Shown here: positions 37,449 through 42,640 of the stretch, one piece after another
Layout: each line of letters begins with the position of its first letter
Position numbering within the stretch: the first letter of the stretch is position 1
Source of the DNA: Candidatus Poseidoniales archaeon
GTDB lineage: Archaea > Thermoplasmatota > Poseidoniia > Poseidoniales > Thalassarchaeaceae
Direction: 5' to 3'
Length of the DNA: 42,640 nt
Assembly: GCA_003602595.1 (NCBI GenBank)
Contig: QQRX01000012.1
Location: 750 to 43,389 of the forward strand
Notes under the pieces: model-generated
The model's database searches: none
The model's input: the letters and a program-made list of their open reading frames with translations, nothing else
Told to the model about the DNA's origin: nothing
Program-made: the position numbers and the translations under genes

Positions 37449-38331
37449 ATGACTCCCTATGAAAGATTAGTATTATCAATTAATGATTACTTAATAACAA
37501 AAAAATACTGTTCTCGATGATATAGAGAGACTGAAGAAAGAAATACCTAAGCGTTGGGAAAAATTTGATGATGTAGTTCTTCTTCCAAGTTCATCATTTA
37601 CAGATAGAGAATGGATAGTAAATTGTAATGATATATGGAGAATTATTGGTCAAACATTAGGTGTAAAAAGAGTTGGTAGAAGTGGGGAAATAATTGGGGA
37701 AAAGAGAGAGTCGACTGTAGAAATGTTACTTGGAGAAAAAGATTGGGTCGTTCGGAAGGAAAATGGGATAAAATACGGTTATCATCTAACTAAATGCATG
37801 TTTTCTTCAGGAAATATAAATGAAAGGAGGAGAATGGGAGAAGTAGTCTCAGAAGGAGAAGTGGTGATCGATTTATTCTGTGGTATTGGATATTATACTT
37901 TGCCTATATTGGTCAATAGTGATGTGAAACATGTATATTCCTGTGAATGGAATGATGATGCGATAAAGGCATTAAAATTTAATTTGAAAAATAACAATGT
38001 AGAAAGAAAATGTACTATAATCGAAGGGGACAATAGAATTACTACTAGAGAATTGAGAGATGTCGCAGATAGGGTTTTGTTAGGTCTTCTACCAACAGCT
38101 GAAAAATCATATCACATTGCACTAAATTGCCTGAAAGAAAATGGAGGAATACTACATATTCATGGATTATCTCCTTCTGATAATCATGAAGAGTTAGTCA
38201 TCAAAACAAAAAAAATATTAGGAAAAATTAACAAAAATTATGAAATAAAAAATATTGATATAAATAAAATAAAATCATATGCACCTCACTGGAATCATTT
38301 AGTTTTGGATATTGAAATTATAGGAATATGA
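37449..38331 (+). CDS. TYW2/Trm5-like tRNA methyltransferase-fold protein, frame broken at an A7 run
   Basis: Two frames join into one 293-residue protein if one A is removed from the run at 37499-37505. The first frame starts at ATG 37449 after GGTGA (MTPYERLVLSINDYLITKK...) and meets TGA at 37518. The second has no start codon until ATG 37723, yet encodes family sequence before it (IPKRWEKFDDVVLLP, then LGVKRVGRSGEI). The class I methyltransferase part has KCMFSSGNINERRRM, VVIDLFCGIGYYTLPIL, CEWNDDAIKALKFNLKNN, EGDNRI and LGLLPTAEKSY. The last motif fits TYW2 (aminocarboxypropyl transfer in wyosine synthesis at G37 of tRNA-Phe) better than Trm5. A sequencing or assembly indel is the likeliest cause; real inactivation is possible. 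It follows uvrC. Confidence 0.82.
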
Positions 38332-38394
38332 CATATCACTTGATAAGGTCGCCAATACATCAATTACAATAATAAAAATCACTTCGCATACATA

Positions 38395-40182
38395 ATGAAC
38401 AAACATGTGTATGTAACTGGTGTTACTCTAATGTTTGTATGCGTGGCACTATCTGGTTGTATATTTTCCAATTCCAATGAAACAAAAAGCAATAACTCAG
38501 AAAGTGAATGGTGGAATACTACTGTACATGAAAGGCAAGATATGTACCTAAATATGTCCGGATGGAGGAGTCAATTACCTGTTGAGGGTTTATACTCATG
38601 GACAGGACCTACGGAACACTTTGTAGAAGTAGAATTACCACTTTCTGAGCAAGATGTTGGATACCCAGAACCTGCCTTAATGCATGTCTCGTTATGGATG
38701 CCAGATGTACCTAATGGAACTAAAGTACCTGTAATTGCTACTGTTCATCCTTACTATGACTTTGGAGGAGAGGGAGTAGTAGGAGAAGACTCAAATCCCA
38801 ATACGATTCCTGATTTAGGAGTTGGTTTATGGGTTTTAGAAGAATTTGTTCCACATGGATATGCTCTAGCGCAAATTTCGACATTCGGGACAGGTAAATC
38901 TACACATTGCCAAGATGTTAAAGGCCTTGGGGAGCAAATTGGCATACAAGCAGCTGTTCATTGGCTTGGCGAACAAGAATGGTCGAATGGTAATGTTGGA
39001 TTAATGGGAAAATCATATGCAGGGACTACAAATTGGGAAGCAGCACAAAATCCTTCTGAGCACCTAAAAACAATAGTCCCAATATCTGGTTCAATAGGAG
39101 TGCAACAAATGTTCTATCGAAATGGATCTAGTGAGGCTAGAGCATTACTATATGACGTCCTTTATGAAGGTGCAACAGCAGATGCTACAAGTGATGATAT
39201 GAGATTTTGTAGTGATGATGCAATTGGTCCTCTAAGTCCTTTCACTACATGGATTGGTGCAGGTCTTGGAGGAGACGAATGGAATGATTATTGGGAAGAA
39301 AGATATCATCTACAAGATGTGCTTGATAATTATGAAGGAAGTGTGTACATAGTATGGGGCTTACAAGATTGGAATGTAGATCCTTATCATGCATTTCCAA
39401 CTCATCAATTACTGAAAGATGCTGGAATTAATGTGAGAACGATTGCTGGACAATGGGGTCATAATTATCCTGATCAACCTACTGTTCATGAAGAATTAGA
39501 ATCTGGATATGGAGCAGAAGCATTTCCAAGTGTATCGAGAATGGATTGGGCAGTAGAGCTTTTTCCATGGTTTGAATATTATTTAAAAGACATAGGAGAA
39601 GAACCGGAATCTTATGTTCAAGTACAAAGAAACGATGGAGAATGGCATATAGAAGAAACTTGGCCCGCTAAAGATACTAATTATATCCAGTATGCAATTG
39701 CTGATTGGGATGGAGGAATGTCTGGAACGGTCAACTCTCAACAATCAATGACCATTACTAGTTATCCCCTCACAGATGATTTACATATCTCAGGATTGCC
39801 AACCTTACATTTGGATGCTCGAACAAATACTTGTAATGGAGGTCAATTGTTTGTAACAATGTTTGATGGAACTACAGGACTAAGATTGGGGCATGCTACT
39901 ATGGACGTTAGATATAGAGATGGTGGATATGAGGCGCAACCAACTTCACCTATGACGAGCTATAGAATGCTTATGGAATTCAATCCAATGGATGTAATTG
40001 TTCCCAAAGGACATACTATTCAATTAGTGATTACAGAGACTGGAGAGGATTATCTGCCATCGCCCTGTGCGGCCGTGGGAATGACTATTTTTGCAGGTTA
40101 TCAGACTCTCACGCTGCCTACCGTGGACAGGCCTATTGACCATGAAAATTGGTTCAATGCCCCAAATTGGTGGGATGAATAA
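38395..40182 (+). CDS. Lipoprotein hydrolase of the X-Pro dipeptidyl-peptidase / CocE family (S15-like)
   Basis: The 595 residues begin with a lipoprotein signal peptide whose lipobox is ALSGC (Cys22), so the enzyme is probably tethered outside the membrane. The alpha/beta-hydrolase core has the nucleophile elbow MGKSYAG (Ser207, GxSYxG as in S15), then WGLQDWNVDP (Asp325) and QWGHNYP (His356) as the likely triad. The last ~170 residues are a jelly-roll PepX_C-like domain, including LPTLHLDARTN and VPKGHTIQLVITETG. Family members cleave dipeptides after proline or hydrolyse esters/acyl groups; the substrate is not readable. It may scavenge peptides, consistent with PepA and a heterotrophic life. 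Stands alone, with 63 nt upstream and 18 nt to the JAMM gene. Confidence 0.9.
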   Translation: MNKHVYVTGVTLMFVCVALSGCIFSNSNETKSNNSESEWWNTTVHERQDMYLNMSGWRSQLPVEGLYSWTGPTEHFVEVELPLSEQDVGYPEPALMHVSLWMPDVPNGTKVPVIATVHPYYDFGGEGVVGEDSNPNTIPDLGVGLWVLEEFVPHGYALAQISTFGTGKSTHCQDVKGLGEQIGIQAAVHWLGEQEWSNGNVGLMGKSYAGTTNWEAAQNPSEHLKTIVPISGSIGVQQMFYRNGSSEARALLYDVLYEGATADATSDDMRFCSDDAIGPLSPFTTWIGAGLGGDEWNDYWEERYHLQDVLDNYEGSVYIVWGLQDWNVDPYHAFPTHQLLKDAGINVRTIAGQWGHNYPDQPTVHEELESGYGAEAFPSVSRMDWAVELFPWFEYYLKDIGEEPESYVQVQRNDGEWHIEETWPAKDTNYIQYAIADWDGGMSGTVNSQQSMTITSYPLTDDLHISGLPTLHLDARTNTCNGGQLFVTMFDGTTGLRLGHATMDVRYRDGGYEAQPTSPMTSYRMLMEFNPMDVIVPKGHTIQLVITETGEDYLPSPCAAVGMTIFAGYQTLTLPTVDRPIDHENWFNAPNWWDE

Positions 40183-40200
40183 TAATTCTAGAGTTAGGTA

Positions 40201-40932
40201 ATGGTTTTAATTCAAAGGCGTCTTCTAAACAGATACATGGTTGATGAGTGGTTAGTGAAATCTGCTCATAAATACAATAAACAGTCTCTTGAAAATAAGG
40301 ATGGTTATCCAGCATTTATTCTAATGCCAATTACTACTTTAGAAAGAATAATAAATTGGACTTTTGAGTCACTTCCAGATGAAATATTGGTAGGAATTGA
40401 TCCAAATCCAGAAATTAAAAATCCTAAAGAGATAGATGATTTATACAGAGGAGTAAATTTTCAAAATAAATTATTTGCTGGTCAAGGCTACGTCCTGGGA
40501 GAGCCTCATTTAGTAAATCGTGGTGATGCATTTTCGGTTCATCATGTCCCTGAAGAGTGGAATGATGGGATATTCGGTGAAGAAAGAGGAGTTAGGGGAG
40601 GCCGTTTCACAACTTGGTTACATACGCACCCAAATGCACCTGCAATACCTAGTATGGCTGATGCAGATGCTGCTCAATGGACTGAGGGTTGTGATATGAT
40701 ACTAGGAGTAAAATTTTCCCCTGAAGGAATTTTTCCATGGTTTGATGACATTGAAGGCACGAGAAGAAAATTAACTCCACAGGAAATATATCAAAAAAAA
40801 GATGATTTGAAACCCTACATTGGTACTGCAATCACTGGACATAGAATACATGAATTAGAATTAATATCGTTTCATAAACGAGGATTTGGAATAAATATAA
40901 TCCTCACAGATGATGAAGGAAATCATATCTAA
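40201..40932 (+). CDS. JAMM/MPN-domain metalloprotease-like protein
   Basis: A 243-residue protein with a perfect JAMM zinc motif: LHTHPNAPAIPSMAD gives HxH (141, 143), seven residues, then S151 and D154. An upstream acidic residue (E61 region or the PDEILVG strand) could be the catalytic glutamate. JAMM enzymes cleave isopeptide bonds of ubiquitin-like modifiers (SAMPs in archaea) or act in cofactor and cysteine biosynthesis. Here the domain is embedded in extra N- and C-terminal sequence of about 50-100 residues that I do not recognise. Start ATG 40201, or ATG 40237. Lies downstream of the S15 gene and 81 nt before a tiny zinc-ribbon gene on the same strand. Confidence 0.85.
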   Translation: MVLIQRRLLNRYMVDEWLVKSAHKYNKQSLENKDGYPAFILMPITTLERIINWTFESLPDEILVGIDPNPEIKNPKEIDDLYRGVNFQNKLFAGQGYVLGEPHLVNRGDAFSVHHVPEEWNDGIFGEERGVRGGRFTTWLHTHPNAPAIPSMADADAAQWTEGCDMILGVKFSPEGIFPWFDDIEGTRRKLTPQEIYQKKDDLKPYIGTAITGHRIHELELISFHKRGFGINIILTDDEGNHI

Positions 40933-41013
40933 AATGGAAAAATATTTTTGAAAGAAAATAGAAATACTTCTTTAATTAGGTGTAAAAAAGACACTAACTT
41001 TATAGAGTAAAGC

Positions 41014-41169
41014 ATGGATGGGTACTTGAGAGATATGGAAATATTAGCTATCTTTAATTGCCCTGCTTGTGGATCGCCTCTATTGTACCAAGAGTACATT
41101 ACCAGAGAGTTAAGAAGTACTACTTGTATGACTTGTAATGTTACTTCAATTACGATTAGTGAGTATTGA
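41014..41169 (+). CDS. 51-residue zinc-ribbon protein
   Basis: ATG 41014 to TGA 41169. Cysteine pairs CPAC (16-19) and CMTC (38-41), separated by 18 residues, form a classic zinc ribbon of the kind seen in small archaeal regulators and in subunits of transcription, translation or sulfur-carrier systems. The sequence between them is a plausible beta hairpin (SPLLYQEYITRELRSTT). ATG at residue 8 is an alternative start. Position 81 nt after the JAMM gene on the same strand, and 21 nt from the stop of a convergent membrane protein, leaves room for a real gene. No upstream ribosome site is clear. Function unknown. Confidence 0.65.
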   Translation: MDGYLRDMEILAIFNCPACGSPLLYQEYITRELRSTTCMTCNVTSITISEY

Positions 41170-41190
41170 TAACAAAATTTGATGCAAATT

Positions 41191-41457
41191 TCACTCTTCT
41201 TCATTAAGGTAAGTAAATAATTCAACTGGATCATATTTTTCAGATATTCTAGAAAATATGATCCATCCCAAATTCAGTAATAATGTAGCCATGGTTAAAG
41301 AGCAAAGAAGCCATATTCCTAAATTATTTGGACTGTAATACCAACCTAAATAGATTGAGAAGGATATAATCAGTATAAACCAAATCCTTGAAGCAGTACT
41401 TGGAGTTTTATTCCCAGTTTGATCTCTTCGTGGAGAGTGTAAGGAACTGTTAGGCAT
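41191..41457 (-). CDS. Small two-helix membrane protein
   Basis: An 88-residue protein with a basic, polar N-terminus (HSPRRDQTGNK), two membrane helices (about 24-42 and 47-68, WFILIISFSIYLGW and GIWLLCSLTMATLLLNLGWIIF) and an acidic C-terminal tail (YLNEEE). The positive N-terminus suggests both ends lie in the cytoplasm. I do not recognise the family. Start ATG 41457; an in-frame upstream start is absent. The upstream SDR gene ends 53 nt away on the same strand, so cotranscription is possible. Confidence 0.65.
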   Translation of the reverse strand: MPNSSLHSPRRDQTGNKTPSTASRIWFILIISFSIYLGWYYSPNNLGIWLLCSLTMATLLLNLGWIIFSRISEKYDPVELFTYLNEEE

Positions 41458-41510
41458 GGTTAAGATTAATCATATTTATTTTTTAATATATGTTCATAAA
41501 TTGATATTAT

Positions 41511-42170
41511 TCATTCTTCTGAAACTGTCACACATCTCCTGTAGAATCCTGGTTCATCAATTATATCTACAATCCATTTAGCTAAGTCGGGCCGAGAGAT
41601 TGTGGTATTACTCCTAGTAATCAGCAATTCATCTCCAATTATTTTTTTCCCTCTAGATTGATTTTTTAGCATAGGAGGACGAATTATGGTCCAATCCAAA
41701 TCTGTATCTTTCAACATCATATCGGCTTTTTCATGATCATTGAATGCAAATCTAAGGTTGCTCATTTTAATTAAGATTCTAAAGAATATACCTGTACGAT
41801 TCTTTGAATTACCTACACCTTGTGCAGAAATCTTAATGATTCTTTTATCTTTAGATTTATCTAAATTTTTTAATAAAATTTTCATAGAATTGCTATGCAA
41901 ATCTAAAGGTCCAGTTACTCTGGCGAATGGTGATTTAGAAGTTCTTGGAATTGATAATGCTAAGATTACTACATCAAACTGGTTAATTAACTCAGAAATT
42001 ATACTTTCGTCGGTAACATCTCCTTGTAGTGGTAATGCTCCATTAGGAATATTTTCAAGAGATGCAGAGCGGCCAAGGCAAGTTACTTCGTACCCTTTTT
42101 GAATTGCCATTTTTGCGATTTGATTTCCTATTCTTCCATTTCCTCCGAAGACTATGATTCGCTTATTCAT
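41511..42170 (-). CDS. Atypical SDR, NAD(P)-binding (NmrA/YwnB-like)
   Basis: A 219-residue single-domain Rossmann protein: IIVFGGNGRIGNQIAKMAIQ (GGNGRIG at 9-15), ending the first strand pair with LQGDVTD, then VVILALS and a late DWTIIRPPML. This is the NAD(P)H-binding PF13460 pattern of atypical short-chain dehydrogenases. The usual Tyr-x3-Lys is missing, so it may act as a redox sensor, flavin reductase or quinone oxidoreductase rather than a standard dehydrogenase. A preserved RPPxL motif near the C-terminus and the absence of a signal peptide place it in the cytosol. Start ATG 42170. It is divergent from the alpha/beta hydrolase, with 124 nt between starts. Confidence 0.82.
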   Translation of the reverse strand: MNKRIIVFGGNGRIGNQIAKMAIQKGYEVTCLGRSASLENIPNGALPLQGDVTDESIISELINQFDVVILALSIPRTSKSPFARVTGPLDLHSNSMKILLKNLDKSKDKRIIKISAQGVGNSKNRTGIFFRILIKMSNLRFAFNDHEKADMMLKDTDLDWTIIRPPMLKNQSRGKKIIGDELLITRSNTTISRPDLAKWIVDIIDEPGFYRRCVTVSEE

Positions 42171-42294
42171 GGTCTTAAAGAATAGATATTTTTTATATAT
42201 TATCGATTAATGAATAAAAACAAAAAGATATCATCAAATATTATTTAAAACATTTTAACAATGAATATATTACTTACTTATACTTGGTTTAGTT

Positions 42295-42640
42295 ATGCCA
42301 CACATAGAGATCGAAGGGCACAGTTTCTATTACTTCGAAAAAGAAGGAGTAGGGAGGACGGTTATGTTGCTATGTAGTACTGGATTAGATTCTAGACAAT
42401 GGAGTGACCTATTACCTATGCTAGAAGGGAGGAAAGTTATATGTCCACATTATCTATGTTATTCCGGGACTGATAGTTGGAAAGGAGATGGGGAAATTAA
42501 TCCTTGGCTTGACTTCTTGGCCGCTGAATCACTTTTAATGTCAGAGGATAAATCTATTGATATTATTGGACATTCATATGGTGGTTTTATCGCACTAAAA
42601 CTGGCAAAAAAATATCCTGAAAAAATAAGAAAAATAGCAA
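42295..42640 (+). CDS. Alpha/beta hydrolase (5' part only)
   Basis: The reading frame from ATG 42295 continues off the right edge; 115 residues are visible. The oxyanion region LLCSTGLDSRQWSDLLPML (25-43) takes the place of the usual HG loop, and IIGHSYGGFIALKLAKKYPEKI (core GHSYGG, Ser94) is the nucleophile elbow of haloperoxidase/esterase-type hydrolases. Asp and His of the triad would lie beyond the window. Substrate cannot be read. The 124-nt gap upstream is AT-rich and contains no other gene; the stretch TACTTATACTTGG near 42276-42288 could be promoter sequence. Confidence 0.85.
   Translation, partial: MPHIEIEGHSFYYFEKEGVGRTVMLLCSTGLDSRQWSDLLPMLEGRKVICPHYLCYSGTDSWKGDGEINPWLDFLAAESLLMSEDKSIDIIGHSYGGFIALKLAKKYPEKIRKIA

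Noticed and set aside
37495-37522. Programmed -1 frameshift on A-AAA-AAA in the tyw2-like gene
   Set aside because: A -1 slip enters the wrong frame; the downstream family sequence lies in the +1 frame.
38395-40182. Cocaine esterase or antibiotic acylase as a specific function for the S15-like lipoprotein
   Set aside because: Only superfamily motifs can be read; substrate cannot be assigned.

Overview
The window reads as chromosomal DNA of a planktonic marine euryarchaeon, most likely Marine Group II (Poseidoniales) or a close relative such as Marine Group III. This is inference from gene content. Archaeal markers are a group II chaperonin (thermosome), a KEOPS Bud32 kinase, a TYW2-like wyosine enzyme, stand-alone Lrp/AsnC ligand-binding domains and a small protein resembling a Thermoplasmata-type family. 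They are mixed with bacterial-type genes common in marine euryarchaea: DnaK, UvrC, bacterial-architecture ThrRS and TrhO. The DNA is AT-rich and very compact. Genes alternate strand in short one- to five-gene units. No stretch over 300 bases lacks a gene. I saw no rRNA, CRISPR, insertion sequence or phage region.

Layout. 1-5.2 kb: partial Bud32 kinase diverging from quinolinate synthase (nadA), a PAP2-type membrane enzyme fused to a large soluble domain, an Mrp-type ATPase, an ArsC/low-molecular-weight phosphatase and tRNA-Gly(GCC). 5.2-11.4 kb: a 1,023-residue anchored exported protein, a DUF6015-like protein, an agmatinase-family enzyme and a leucyl aminopeptidase. 11.4-15.7 kb: a chaperone cluster in which a small Hsp20-like protein and DnaK diverge from a thermosome subunit. 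15.7-19.5 kb: SDR-type L-threonine dehydrogenase, CTP synthase and an NAD-kinase-like protein. 19.6-25.1 kb: a possible five-gene plus-strand unit (carbamate kinase, ThrRS, TrhO, an M29-like protein lacking metal ligands, and a degenerate thiamine-pyrophosphokinase-like protein).

25.1-33 kb is surface-oriented: an AI-2E family membrane protein, two glycosyltransferases and a 1,554-residue exported beta-helix/PKD protein. 33-38.3 kb holds two tandem RAM-domain mini-regulators, a winged-helix STAND ATPase, UvrC and a TYW2-like methyltransferase whose frame is broken at an A7 run. 38.4-42.6 kb holds an S15/CocE-type lipoprotein hydrolase, a JAMM metalloprotease, a 51-residue zinc ribbon, a two-helix membrane protein, an atypical SDR and a truncated alpha/beta hydrolase.

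Functional threads are tRNA biology (Bud32, TYW2, TrhO, ThrRS, tRNA-Gly), protein folding and turnover (Hsp20-like, DnaK, thermosome, PepA, JAMM, S15), NAD/nucleotide/amino-acid metabolism (NadA, NAD-kinase-like, PyrG, TDH, agmatinase, ArcC) and cell-surface building (GTs, PAP2, two giant anchored proteins). The most notable structural property is how tightly convergent genes meet: spacing runs from -4 to +2 nt at seven junctions. No single obviously new defence or mobile system is visible. The best candidates for undescribed biology are the M29-like/TPK-like pair, the RAM-RAM/STAND neighbourhood, the PAP2 fusion and the module shared by the two giant surface proteins.
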